Of a stretch of 64,000 nucleotides of DNA, positions 52,228 to 63,396 are shown piece after piece. Source of the stretch: Cryoendolithus antarcticus. Lineage: Eukaryota > Ascomycota > Dothideomycetes > Cladosporiales > Cladosporiaceae. How positions within the stretch are numbered: the first letter of the stretch is position 1; every line of letters begins with the position of its first letter. The stretch covers positions 372,001 through 436,000 of the forward strand of contig NAJO01000033.1 of assembly GCA_002077065.1 (NCBI GenBank), written 5' to 3'. The position numbers and the translations under genes are program-made. The notes below the pieces were generated by a model that searched no databases, was not told the DNA's origin, and was given only the letters and a program-made list of their open reading frames with translations.

Positions 52228-55221
52228 ATGGATGCGACCTCTCCGGACGAGTACGACGACCGCATCAGCGAGGGCGGCTCTGGAGAAGACGAAAGGGAAC
52301 CGAAGCAAGAGGATGCGTCTGCCTCTCCCACAGAGACCATTTCTGGCAAAGGTCATTCTTCCAAATCTGGCCACTTGCAGAAGCGCCGGAGAGTGACAAG
52401 AGCGTGCGACGAGTGTCGTCGCAAGAAGATCAAGTGCGATGGAAAGCAACCATGTACTCACTGTACAGTGTACAGCTACGGTACGTGCCAAAATTTGATC
52501 TGAACGCCGATGTAGCCCCCGATCGCTGATGTTGTGAGTCCAGACTGCACCTACGATCAGCCTTCGAACCGCAGGCGGAACCCGGCGCCCCAATATGTTG
52601 AAAATCTGGAACACAGAGTGCATCGTGCGGAGAGCCTCTTGCACATCTTGATACCAAATCTTGACCTCAGTGACCCCGGGATCGATGCGGCAGTGGCGCA
52701 GGGCTGGATACCTGGTGCACCCGGAAAAGGCAGTCCCGCTGCAGCACGGCCTGCGAAAGGATCGCGACCATCACTGGCGCCAACAATGGAGAACAAGTCT
52801 GACACAAACCTCGAGTCCATGGTCCGTGCTGTCGCGCAGATGGACATTGACGAATCGGGAAATTGGGACTATCATGGTCACTCGTCCGGCCTCAGCTTCA
52901 TGCGGCGAATGCGCGAGCAATTGGGGGACATCATGGGCCCCGAGACACCCTCTACGCCTTTTGTCAAAAGTCGGCCAAGATCGCAAGTCGTGGATTCGCC
53001 TCGCTCTTCCACAATGGACTCTCCATCTGCAGAATCGAATGCTGCAACTGAGCTTCCACCGCGTGATGTTGCCCGCCAGCTGTGCAGCAATGCGGTCAAT
53101 GATGCCACAGCTCTGATGAAATTCCTTCACAAACCATCCTTCTGGCACTCATTCGAGCGTATGTACAACGTTCCTCCAGAGAATTGGGCGGACGAAGAGC
53201 ATAGGTTTCTGCCACTCCTATACAGCGCAATGGCGCTCGGCTCGTTGTTTGGGAATAACGAACATAGCAACCTCAACCAGTTCGGTTATGAGCAGGCAAT
53301 ACAGCAAGGATTCTCATACTTCAAGGCCGCTCGACACATGATGGACATCGCCGATTGCAGGGATATTACATCTGTGCAAGCGGTCATTTGCATGATACTG
53401 TTCATGCAATCATCTGCGAAGCTCTCGCAATGTTACGCCTATGTCGGTGTAGCAATGCGGTCGGCACTGCGCATGGGGCTGCATCGCGCGTACGCTGGCA
53501 CGTTCAACCCCATCGAGCTAGAGACCCGAAAACGTGTGTTTTGGGTGATCAAGAAGATGGACATCTACGTTGGAGCGATGCTTGGCTTGCCACAAACACT
53601 GAGTGACGAAGACATCGACCAGGAGTTCCCGACCGAGGTCGACGATGAGTACATTACCGCACAAGGCATTAAGCCAATGCCAGAAGGCCAAGTCTCAATG
53701 ATGACAGCATTCAACGCCCACATACGACTAGTCATGCTGGTTCACAAGATTGTGCGCAAGGTATATCCGATCAAAGTGCAGACGGTGGGAGGACTGGCGG
53801 ATAAGTCCTACACCGTACCATTTTCGGTGATTCGAGAGATCGAGTCTGATTTGGAGCAGTGGAAGACCAGCTTGCCAGCGGTGCTAAGTCCTGGTGCAAC
53901 GGCCGACCGCTACGGAAGAGTCCAGCATCTACTACGGTTGTCGTACGCCTTCGCACAAGTGCTGCTATATCGGCCATTTCTGCATTTCACAGCAACGGAG
54001 AAGCGCAGCAAGCCGATCGATCCACGCGCCTACGCATGTGCAGCATCCTATGTGAATGTGTCGCGCAACATCATCCACATCACGACGCAGATGAAGCAGC
54101 AGGGAATGCTGAACGGCGCCTTCTGGTTCATGATGTACACGACGTTCTTCTCGATTCTGTCGCTCGTATACTTCGCTGCGGAGAATCCGGATAACGCGAC
54201 GACGAACGCCGTGATCAAAGATGCGCTGCAAGGGAAGGAAGTACTGGCAGCACTCGCGACGCGTAGTATGGCTGCTGATCGCTGTACGGAAACGCTGAAC
54301 GTCATCTTCTCGAGGCTTCCCGAGTGGATGCGCGAAGGCAAGCAGAATCCAGTGATGAGTAAGAAAAGGACGCATGGGTCAGGCCCTGTACCGCAGGTCG
54401 GTGCAAGAGGAAGTCATCCCGATGTTTCCGTTGCCAGCCTTGAGCCGCCAGGTCCCGGCCATCCTCGACGCGCAAGCACGTTCCCGCGGCACGGAGCCCT
54501 GCAGCCCACGGTCTCAGAGCCCACCGTACCTGATGGATCTTCATGGAGCACGAATTCTGACTCGGCATCTGGGTTCGGTCCCAATACTCCGACATCGAGC
54601 GAGTTTGAGCAACGCAACTTCCTCGACCTGCCGAACATGTCAAGCTCTATGCCTGGCATGATGCAGAACCAGATGGCGCTCCCACCCAACTTCGCCAATC
54701 CGGCTATTCCAGATGTCTCGGCTATGATGTTCCCAGGTGGCGGCTCAGAGCCGTTCCTCTATCCCAATCAGCCCTTGACCACATTCGAGAACACTCAGCA
54801 ATTCGCAAAGAATCAATACTTTAATGATCTAGCAGGTAGCGTTGGCCCGGAGAGCATGACTAACAGCGCTGTCGGAACGCCTCAGACAAGCCATCCTCGT
54901 ATGGCGGGCCCTCAGCGCACGCGTGACGACAATATGGAGGCGCAGTTCTTCGCTCTGCCACCGTACCTGGAGCAGGGCCGTTCGCAACAGCGACAGCAGC
55001 AGTCTGCTACTAGCTTCCCCCAGAACAACCGGCAGTTCAACAACTACGGTCACATACAACAGCCGGGCATGCAGCAGATACCCAACGGCTGGCCTCAGCA
55101 ACAGCACGCATTCGGTAGCAACCAGTCAGCGTCGCAGGACTTTGCAAATATCAACATTCAGGACTTATTTGGAGGGGCCGAATGGAACGCGATGATCATG
55201 GATCCTGGATTTAGGCAATGA
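52228..55221 (+). CDS. Zn(II)2Cys6 transcription factor with fungal_trans domain
   Basis: Exons 52228-52480 and 52544-55221 (63-nt intron) give 976 residues. The Gal4-type binuclear cluster has six cysteines at 60, 63, 70, 76, 79 and 86 with normal spacing, preceded by basic KRRRVTR. The intron falls just before the last cysteine, in the codon for Asp85. A short coiled-coil linker ([19 protein letters not shown]) follows. The fungal-specific regulatory domain starts near residue 270 ([19 protein letters not shown]) and includes [13 protein letters not shown] [12 protein letters not shown]. The C-terminal 300 residues are Gln, Pro, Asn and Ser rich, a likely activation region. It should bind DNA as a dimer in the nucleus. 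The regulon is unknown. Confidence 0.92.
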
Positions 55222-55927
55222 CAGGAGGAGATGACCGGGCAGCGCATGTGGGCGCCGCCTGAGAACGTGAGAGGAAGGCGGAGTGGGCTTTCCCGTGGTC
55301 ATGGATGACACGAGTAATGTTACGCAGCATATATGATACCCAAGGCGGCTATGAGAAGATACTGGAACACTGTGTAATAGTTCGTACAAACCAAACTCGT
55401 CAACGTCTGGCTCAAAGTGTCATCAATGTTGACCGCGTATTGAGTCCAGCGAAGCACATGGCCCGACGTACCTGATGGAGAACGGCCATGGCTCCGAGCT
55501 CCATACTGCTCACGCCGACACGTTCACTCACCAGTCGTGCCCACTAGCTTGACGGCAGGATATATAGCATGTCTTGGTATTTGACACATGTGGATGTTCC
55601 CAGCCAATCGATTGTTGGAGTGAGAACGCGTGGTGTGTGGAATGGGACAGGAGATTGCAACTTATCTCTTGGTTGACACCCTTCAGCAATGATCGGATGA
55701 ATCACTTGTTCTTATAATGTTTACTATCATGTGCCGACATGCCGTGACGACATGGCGGTGGTGAAGCTAAGATATGGCCTGGCCATATGTTTACGGTTAT
55801 CGCAGGTCACGGTAGTTGTAAAATGAGAGCCTGCAGCAGTTTGCAGAACCAAACACCGACCAACAGATCTGCCGGAGTCTTCTTGCTTTCTGCTTCACGG
55901 AGATTCTATCCTTGTCAACACCGGAAG
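55222..55927. other. Intergenic region before the sulfotransferase-like gene
   Basis: Holds the transcription factor 3' region and the next promoter. The frame of the next gene is open upstream to an ATG at 55787. No other feature seen. Confidence 0.45.
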
Positions 55928-56818
55928 ATGCGCATAAGCGTGTCTGCTGCATTATGCGCACTCCTGATAGTACTACTGCTCACCTGCGTAGAAATTGCAC
56001 AGCCCCCAACAGACCTCAAGCCAAAGGTCTTCGTGATCGGTCTTTCGAAGACAGGTACGACCTCTCTAGGCGACGCCCTGCACATGCTCGGCTATAAGCG
56101 CCTGGGCTGGAAGGACATCCGCAGTCGCCAGTTGGTGCAAGCCTGTATTCACGACGACCTAGCTCCGATTGTGGAACAGACCAAGTACTATGATGCCTTC
56201 GAGGACCTGCCATGGCCGCATTTGTATCGCGAGATGGCGGAGCTGTATCCAAACGCTAAGTTCATCCTAAGCCTCCGTCGAGATGATCAAACTTGGCTCC
56301 GTTCCATGGAAAGGCATCTGAAGCGAGGACGATGGTCGCCTTACGCCCACTTCTATGGCGCTGATGTGTATCCTGGAAATGAGGAGATGATCTTGCAGTC
56401 GTACCAGAACCACACCCAAACAGTGCGAGCCTTCTTCGGCGACAAGCCGCATCGGTTGCTGGAGATAGTTATCGATGACGGAGATGCAAACTGGGCAGCA
56501 CTCATTCGCTTCCTGGGGATTCCGAGTGATGATCTGTCGATGGGAGCTTTCCCGAAAAGTAACACAGCTGCCCATTGGCAAACAGGACTTTGGTTTGCCG
56601 ATCGACTTCATTGGTTGTGGCGTTGGAGCATCACCAGCATCGAAGAGCAAAGCTCGTCCTGGGTGTACGAGAAGCACCAGGCTAGCGTGAGAGCCGTATT
56701 GACTTTGTTGTGGAAGGCGATCGATGTAGTGGAACAGGCTTGTTCTGAGCTATATTATTACCGAAGCGGATCAGTAAGAGCATCATGTCAAGACGACTGC
56801 ACCGTAAAGCGGTCATGA
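55928..56818 (+). CDS. Membrane-anchored sulfotransferase-like protein
   Basis: One exon, 296 residues from the ATG at 55928. That start opens a hydrophobic anchor (residues 4-24, ISVSAALCALLIVLLLTC), giving a type II membrane layout. The catalytic part begins KVFVIGLSKTGTTSLGDALHMLGY, where GLSKTGTTS is the 5'-phosphosulfate loop of the sulfotransferase P-loop fold. YPNAKFILSLRRDDQTWLRSM supplies the 3'-phosphate Arg/Ser motif. The C-terminal EIVIDDGDANWAALIRFLGIP fits the same family. Such fungal proteins are often annotated as P-loop or sulfotransferase family proteins without known substrate. An upstream in-frame ATG (55787) would bury the anchor inside the chain. Confidence 0.8.
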   Translation: MRISVSAALCALLIVLLLTCVEIAQPPTDLKPKVFVIGLSKTGTTSLGDALHMLGYKRLGWKDIRSRQLVQACIHDDLAPIVEQTKYYDAFEDLPWPHLYREMAELYPNAKFILSLRRDDQTWLRSMERHLKRGRWSPYAHFYGADVYPGNEEMILQSYQNHTQTVRAFFGDKPHRLLEIVIDDGDANWAALIRFLGIPSDDLSMGAFPKSNTAAHWQTGLWFADRLHWLWRWSITSIEEQSSSWVYEKHQASVRAVLTLLWKAIDVVEQACSELYYYRSGSVRASCQDDCTVKRS

Positions 56819-59327
56819 ATACAACAATCTCGCAGACGCCACCTCCATACTCCAATTAAACCGAGGATGTCTGCAACGTGGATGCTTTGCATGAGCAAAT
56901 GTCGTGTGGGCCACGACAGAAGAAATTAAGTTGGGATGACTTCGAAAGTTATGGCTGTCTGCAAACTGCCCAGCGCTAGGGAGTTGGTCTCTCACATGTG
57001 TTCAACAGGCGAGCTGCCACTCGTGGTGCGTACGATGATGCCTAAGCATGAAGAGCCGTCGGAGCTTCGTAGAGGAGGTACGTAGAAGTGACTAGCGACA
57101 CCTTCGAGGTGGGAAACTACTCATGTTGGTGGACAACCTGACCAAAGCGGTCCCAATGTTTTCAATCTCAAAAGGTGCTTGGGCAACGAGACAATTAATG
57201 TCCCGGTCCACAGTCAGGTCGAAGGTGAAGTCAGTCTCCGTCAGGCGCGTTGGGCAGGTGCGCAGCCTCCATTCGATCGTTCCTGCCATGATGACCGGCA
57301 ACCTTAAGTCGACCTCACCGCGTGCAGTGACATGCCACTTCGATCATTCTGTTCCTGCCTGACTACGACATTGCCAAGATGCATTTCTGACAACAGCCGT
57401 GAAACGGGGCTCGGATTCTGCTTCGTCCGGGTAGCGACGTCTGGGCAAGTCTCAAGGTGCCGACGCAGCCGGGCGACACGTGGACGGATGCGAGCACCAA
57501 TAAGCCCCCGCTTGCAAAGCGGAGCCCGAATGGTCATTCGCAACGGACCCCTCGCGGAGGCGGCGCCTCAGGTGGAGGGGGTGGCGCGGCATGCAGTGGC
57601 TAGCCTCTGGACTCTTGACCTGACGCTTGGCGAGCGTGGAACCCTTATCTGTCAACGAGACCGTGTTATTTCAACAAAATATCGTGTAAGCACAGCTTGG
57701 CCCTCAGATACAGACAGATCGCATGACACCCCCGAATGTGCTTTGGCAATGCGTCCGAAGCTGGACCAGGTTGACAAACGCTGCTGCCAATGGCTCGCAA
57801 TAAAAACGCATGCATGCTAGCAGAAGCGGGACGGCTGCACTTACGGGCGCAGGCACGAAGAGGCACAGCCCAGATGTTCGCAGCGCTTCCCTGTCGAGGA
57901 GCAAGTCAGGTGCTTCACCTGCGTCGATCCCCGATTCATCGAGACGCCGAAACTCCACGAACATGGGGTCGTGGCGGAGCGGCTGATGGTGGAGTCGCGA
58001 GACTTCCTCCACTCGGTCCCATCAAGATCGGATTCGCAACGCTTTGGAAGAGTATCTAGGGCTCCCACTAAAGAACCGCTTACGCACAAACTCGCGCCAG
58101 CGTTGTCGATTGCCGCACGTGTTCTTATCGCTTAGCTAGCAAATAGGCTCTACCCCGAGTCCGCTAATGTTGCGATAGCGTTCGAGTTCGGTTGCCGGCT
58201 TCAGGCGCCTAACAACACAAAGATCTGAGCATACTCTTGATAATACTACGCACGAGCGCTGGCTGTGCTCCTACAGAACAAGGCCATAGAAGCTGTTGAA
58301 CACCAAAACCGGTGCTAGACGCTTGAGGTGAATAGCCATTTACCAAAATGCACTGTTCATGTCGATCCGGTCCATGAGGGCCAGACACAATGATTGACAG
58401 CGGGGCTGCACGACATGCATACAATTCCGGCGCGCTGGTCCACTCAAGCAGTTGCATCGCTTCAATCGACGAAAGCAGTAAGCACCGTGTAGATCGAGTC
58501 CTCATTTTCCACGAAGGCGTGCTGTGAGCGACCTCTCCGTGGCGCATTGCTGTACTGAGGGCATTATACGTATATTCTTGCAGCAGCATGAGCTCGTGCT
58601 ATGGCATGCGCGAAATATAGCAGCAACGCTAGCGCCCGGCCTCCGCACAGGCCGAGCGAGAAGCAGGGCAGGCGCAAGCACCTGATTGATTATCAAGATT
58701 GTACATGCGCGTCTCTCTCGTGGACAAATGTCTCGCATCTTTCTTTTCCCCTTCTCTTCTATTGCGCGATCACAGCCTCGTCCAGTGCGAGGGTTTTCAC
58801 GTTCTTCCAATACTTGAATCAGACGCGGCAGCGCATGAACCGCCCGTACCTGTACCGAGTCTAGGTCTCGTGCTGAACCCCACTTCGGCTCAGCTTGAAC
58901 CCTCGAACTGCGGCGTCGCTCCCTGGTACTGGCTGTGTCTATCTGTTTCCAACATAATCCGGTCCGCTTGCTTCCACCACGACTTAGCAGCCCCAACAGG
59001 GCACGAGTCTTATTGGACGCGACGGTCATATCAAGTCATTGGCTTTTCAGCACATTGCGGCGGACAAGGCACCGACCTCCGCGCCCTTGGTACCCGAGCA
59101 TTGTTTGGAACTTCCGAGTACGCTTAACAAAGGAGGCCATTTGAGGCCGACGCGTGGTCACGTTGTCCTCAAGTCTGGATAGACTCGGGAGAATCTGAAA
59201 GAACAACAAACATGACGGCGTCAAAGGTACACACGCCATTTCCCGCCTGTAGCCGTTGTGCCGGTAGACACAATGTCAGTCATCAGGCTGACCTCGGGTT
59301 GTGTAGGATACTACATCGCGTCCTGTG
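56819..59327. other. 2.5-kb gene-poor region
   Basis: The longest stretch without a confident gene. Minus-strand frames at 57301-57092 and 58012-57704 have protein-like composition but match nothing I can name securely. An ATG at 59212 followed by a GTACAC donor-like site could be an upstream exon of the C2H2 gene. Degenerate mobile DNA or lineage-specific short genes are possible. Confidence 0.4.
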
Positions 59328-60588
59328 ATGCAACATCGTGCCAGCATAGGCTCTCCAGCAAACTCGTTCCCATCGCGCCAATCTTACTCTCGCAACCATT
59401 CTTCCTCTCTTGGGACACTCGGCGCACAGCATCGTATCGGTAGGAGGAAGAGCTCAGTGTTCGCGCCAGCCAGTACAGCTGCGATGGAGGCTGCGGTTGA
59501 GAGCGGAGTCGCAGATGGCTCTATACCTACCGCACGGCGCACCTCGATGTCCAGAGCAGCACTTGCAACACTGAACGATGTTCCGCCGCCAATCATGCCT
59601 GCAAGCCTGCCATATGCGGCCACTGTACCAGAGCGGCTTTTAAGCAGTGGCAGCGCCATTACCGATGGACCTCCAATGACTGCCTTCGCTGCATCGGACA
59701 AAACCAAGCCGAGGCGAAGAGCTAGCGACGGAACGCATTTGACAAAGAAAGAGAAGGCAGCTACCGGCAACCTCAAGTGTGAGACTTGTGGGAAAGCGTA
59801 CAAGCACGGTAGCTGCCTGAACAAACATCTGTAAGTTCCCGGTCAACAAGACGTGGGCCTGGGAACTCAGCTGACCATGATAATACAGCTGGGAGCATAC
59901 ACCAGAATGGCAAGTGACCTCGAAACTGCTAATCTCGAAACACCAACAGGTGCAGCTCCTTGAGGCGGCGTCAGTGCTAGTCGCCATGAATACCGACGGA
60001 ACAGCGATCATTGATTCGGACAACTCGTCTTCACCCGCTGCAAGCGGATCGTCTGACCCACACGACGATATCAGCTCTACCGAAACCACCCCGCCTCCAC
60101 AGAGCGAGCAAGTCTACCGCGATACCAGCCATAGATACAGCAACGCTAGCAGCGCCTACTCTCGCTCGTATCAGTCCGTCTTCTCGTCGGGAAGCGTACC
60201 ACAGGAGCACCCGCCGAGAGGCTTCTCTAGTCACAACCGGCATTGGAGTTCGTCTAGCAACCGCCCGAACACTGCAGCCACGAGCACTTCTATAGTCGAG
60301 AGCTACAACGAGAATGACTCGGAGGATCTGGCGTGTGCGATCAACTTATTGAGATGCCACAACGGCACACCATCTGGGCCAGCCGCAGACTTTACCGATA
60401 TTCCACCTGTGCCTCCACTTCCGGCCAAGTACCAAGGCGCAGAATTTCGATTGTTGGCCGCACATATGGAGGACAGCATGCGTGGAGATGACGTTGACAT
60501 GGATGAAGAGAGTGAAGATGACGAGCACAATGAGCGTCGCCACCATTACGAAGCAGAAGAACCGATGTTCGGCAATATGGACGCCTAA
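59328..60588 (+). CDS. C2H2 zinc-finger protein
   Basis: Exons 59328-59830 and 59889-60588 (58-nt intron) give 400 residues. One C2H2 finger spans the intron: CETCGKAYKHGSCLNKH then LWEH, spacing Cys-2-Cys-12-His-3-His. The following WEHTPEWQVTSKLLISKHQQVQLLEAASVLVAM block is strongly conserved in fungal proteins of this type and is more diagnostic than the finger. The N-terminal 130 residues are Ser/Ala/Pro rich with a basic RIGRRKSS. The C-terminus is disordered and acidic. A nuclear role is likely; the targets are unknown. The true start may lie in a small exon at 59212 (MTASK), which I could not join with certainty. Confidence 0.83.
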
Positions 60589-61104
60589 CATCGAACGAAC
60601 GGACCTTGGATCACAAATGCACCGACCGCAACAGGATCAGGAGCGAAGCTACGATACTTGGAGGACATTCGTCTTTCGCGAAAGATTCAAAAGTACTGGC
60701 GATCTATCCGCGTTGGTGGTGGAAATGAAAGAGATGCATTGAAACAAGAGATGACAGAATATATGACGAAGCGGCATGTGACAAACAATCTATCAGATAT
60801 GCTGAGTGCTCCGCAGACTCATGCCAGTACCGATGAGCAGACTGAAGGGGCTGCGAGGTTGAAGCTGGCATGTGTGGTTCGAGCGTTGAGTACCGGCAAC
60901 ATAGGCATTGGAGTTTTGGATTATTACAATAGCATACGACTGGACTGGTGGCGACGGTCTGCAGGTAGCGAATGTCGTTGACATGTAAGCTGTAGACTAC
61001 ATCACTAACAGTTTGATCTGAGCACCTTGCGCTGTTTGAAAAAGTTATCAATGCGTCAAGACCTGTCGTATCCGCTTGTTGACTTGTATTACACTTCATT
61101 CTGT
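60589..61104. other. Convergent intergenic region
   Basis: Holds the 3' regions of the zinc-finger gene and of the first GPI-type gene. A 107-codon plus-strand frame (60658-60981) is probably chance. Nothing else seen. Confidence 0.45.
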
Positions 61105-62022
61105 CTACAATAGCACTGCTAACAGGCCAACAGCACCTAAGCCGGTTCCAGGCAGCACGAGGCCGGCCGCCAGATTCGTTGTCTGCTGCTCTGGGAGTGC
61201 ACTGGTGGTACTTGAGGGCAACGCATCACCGGGTCCACCATTGGCGCCTGCTGGTCTAGAGCCACCCAATGTCGAGGCACTCGCACTCACCACAAGTTGG
61301 CCGGCGGTCGTGGTCATTGCACCGTTCGACTGCAAGATCTCCGGTGCCGTTGACTGCGACCCAGTCACGATAGCGCCTGACCCCCCCTTCACATTAGGCC
61401 CTTGTCCCTCGGCAGATCCAATCATCGACTGTCGCGATCCATCGATGGCTTCTATCGCGCTGATAGTGGCCCCAGCACCCAGGATCGAAGCAATCACTCC
61501 GCCCAAACCTTGAGGAGCTGGTGGAGGTTGCTGCTGCTGCGGTAATGCGGTCACACCTGGCACAAGCTCTGTCTGCGTCGTCTTGATCTCCGCTGAGGAA
61601 GCGATGGTCGGGCCCGGCGAACCAAGATCCGTCCGACTGGTCTCCACCCGCGGCGACGCAGTCACGGGCTGGTCATTGGCGCTGTTTCCTGGCGTTTCGA
61701 GCGCAGTCCGCGATCGCTCGGTGCGGACGAAAGCTATGGAGGTCGTAGTACCGCCACTGGAGGTAGTATCCGGGAGCGCAAGTGTGGGCTGGGTTATTTG
61801 CGTGACCGGAGAAGGATAGACTGTGATGTTTTGGGATGTGGTCGAAGACGAACTGGTGATTGTGGCGTTGCTGTATAGCCCGTACTGCGTGGTGTGGTCT
61901 GTGTAGGCGACGTCAACCCAATGTCACTCTCGGTCCCGATTTCAAGGCAAGTCACCTGGTCTTGCAGAGGCAATTCCTGACCCCAAGCACACAGCCAGTA
62001 CAAGCGTCTCGGCTGCGAGCAT
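61105..62022 (-). CDS. Secreted Ser/Thr-rich protein with GPI-anchor signal, copy 1
   Basis: Exons 62022-61956 and 61898-61105 (57-nt intron) give 286 residues. Exon 1 is a complete signal peptide (MLAAETLVLAVCLGSGIASA). The mature chain is Ser, Thr, Pro, Gly and Gln rich, with NAT and NIT glycosylation sites, one TTQTELVPGVT motif and a Gln/Pro run. It ends in a hydrophobic tail (LVLPGTGLGAVGLLAVLL) with no charged residues after it, the pattern of a GPI-attachment signal. It is therefore probably a wall or membrane-anchored surface protein. The neighbour at 62312 has the same exon layout, same intron phase and related sequence, so the two arose by tandem duplication. Confidence 0.78.
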
Positions 62023-62311
62023 CCTGGATTACAGATCGAGGGATGAAGGATGTTCCTGCGAGATACAAGTCGGTTGCAACGAGCTACGCGAGCTGCATGT
62101 CATGCAGTGATTTCTTAAGCATGTACAGCATCAATATGTGCGACGAAACGAGGCATCGCTCGAAGTGCAGGCTGCTGCGATCGCCGACCTCGTATTCGGT
62201 AGCGGATGAACCGTATTGTGACCTACAAATAGACGCCTAACAAACGCGCGCAGTTACGTCGGTGACCTCAAGTATGTGAAAGTTACATTACTGGTTAATG
62301 GTATATTATTG
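62023..62311. other. Spacer between the tandem GPI-type genes
   Basis: Contains the promoter of copy 1 and the 3' end of copy 2. No gene seen. Confidence 0.4.
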
Positions 62312-63058
62312 TTATAGCAGCATTGCTATCAAGCCGACAGCTCCCAGAGCAACTCCGGGCAGCACGATTTCAGCAGCTGTATTCGCGGTCTGCTGCTGAG
62401 GCGATGCACTCGTGGTGCCAGAGACTGACGCGCCTCCAGATCCTGCTGTGGTGCCTGGTGAAGCAGAGCCTCCACTGCTCGTAGCTCCTGCATCACCATC
62501 AGATTGCACACCTGTCGTCGTGGCGCCGGCACTCGTCTGCATCGCTGCAGGCGCCGCAGACGGCGACTCAGCAGTTCCGGAACCCGGCCCTGCACTCGCG
62601 CCAGCTACACCTTCGGAAGAACCCGCGCCTCCAAAGTCCTGCTGCGATTGCTGCTGCGGCGAAACAGTTACGCCCGGCGCCAGCTCAGTCTGCGTAGCTT
62701 TAGTTACCGCGGACTCAGTCAGGCCAGGGACCAGTTCCGTCTGCGTAGCCTTAGTCTGCGCGGATGCACCGCTAGTCACTCCTGCCACCGTCGTTGACGA
62801 TCCACCACCCGGAACATCCAGATCGGACTGTGTGACTCCTGTCACCGGAGAAAAGTATGTCGGCCCAGCTGTCGTGTTTGAAGAGGTCAATGAGGTTTGT
62901 GAAGTTGTGGCATTGCTATCAGCTGGATACGGTAGTGCATCTGCGCCCCGTCAGCATGCCGAAAAGTCGTCATTCGTTGCGTGAACCGTACCCGATGTCA
63001 CGACCACAATATTCAATCCTACGAGCGCCAACAGACGGAGCGTGCCAAGGAAGTGCAT
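62312..63058 (-). CDS. Secreted Ser/Thr-rich protein with GPI-anchor signal, copy 2
   Basis: Exons 63058-62992 and 62940-62312 (51-nt intron) give 231 residues. Exon 1 encodes a signal peptide (MHFLGTLRLLALVGLNIVVV). As in copy 1, exon 1 is exactly 67 nt and the intron splits an Asp codon in phase 1. The mature part has NAT/NTT sites, two copies of TKATQTEL(V/A)PG, a Gln-rich run, a Gly/Ser/Ala-rich stretch and the tail EIVLPGVALGAVGLIAMLL, nearly the same as in copy 1. Likely a GPI-anchored cell-surface protein; no enzymatic domain is visible. Confidence 0.78.
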
Positions 63059-63396
63059 ATTGCGTTTGGCTGCACAAAGGAGGGGTGGCGTTTCGCTTCA
63101 GTATGCAGGTACGAAGTCCTCGATATAGGCGTCGGCAACGATCTCACTGGGTCAGTCGGTCGCACGGCGTGAATGGTGTAAGAGATGAAATGTCTTCTGC
63201 GAAAGCGACATGATTGCAAGATCGACAAGCTCGTGTTCAGTAGCTCGCCTAAACATAGATTGCATCCTTCGTGCTTCACGCACGGACAGTATGGCGATAA
63301 GCTGAAACACGACCGGTGTCAACAATCTGCCTTATAAATCATGGTCACTGCGGCTATGTGAGAGGTATGCGGTAGACGCACCCTTCTTGGGAGTCC
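63059..63396. other. Intergenic region, pyruvate decarboxylase 3' side
   Basis: Contains the promoter of GPI copy 2 and the decarboxylase 3' region. No gene seen. Confidence 0.45.

Larger units (their letters stand above)
61105..63058 (-). repeat. Tandem gene duplication
   Basis: The two genes match in first-exon length (67 nt each), intron position and phase, the SNAT block after the signal peptide, the TQTELVPG motif and the C-terminal tail. The central parts have diverged strongly, so this is not a very recent copy. Confidence 0.75.

Noticed and set aside
57704..58012. 102-codon minus-strand frame near a GTAAGT site
   Set aside because: Composition is protein-like but no domain, signal peptide or coherent splicing could be built; kept only as part of the gene-poor stretch.
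59212..59327. Upstream ATG with a GTACAC donor as first exon of the C2H2 gene
   Set aside because: No acceptor joined it in the correct phase to the main exon; mentioned only as a possibility.
62412..62984. 190-codon plus-strand frame over GPI-type copy 2
   Set aside because: Antisense shadow of a Ser/Thr/Gly-rich gene; the minus strand has signal peptide, intron and anchor tail.
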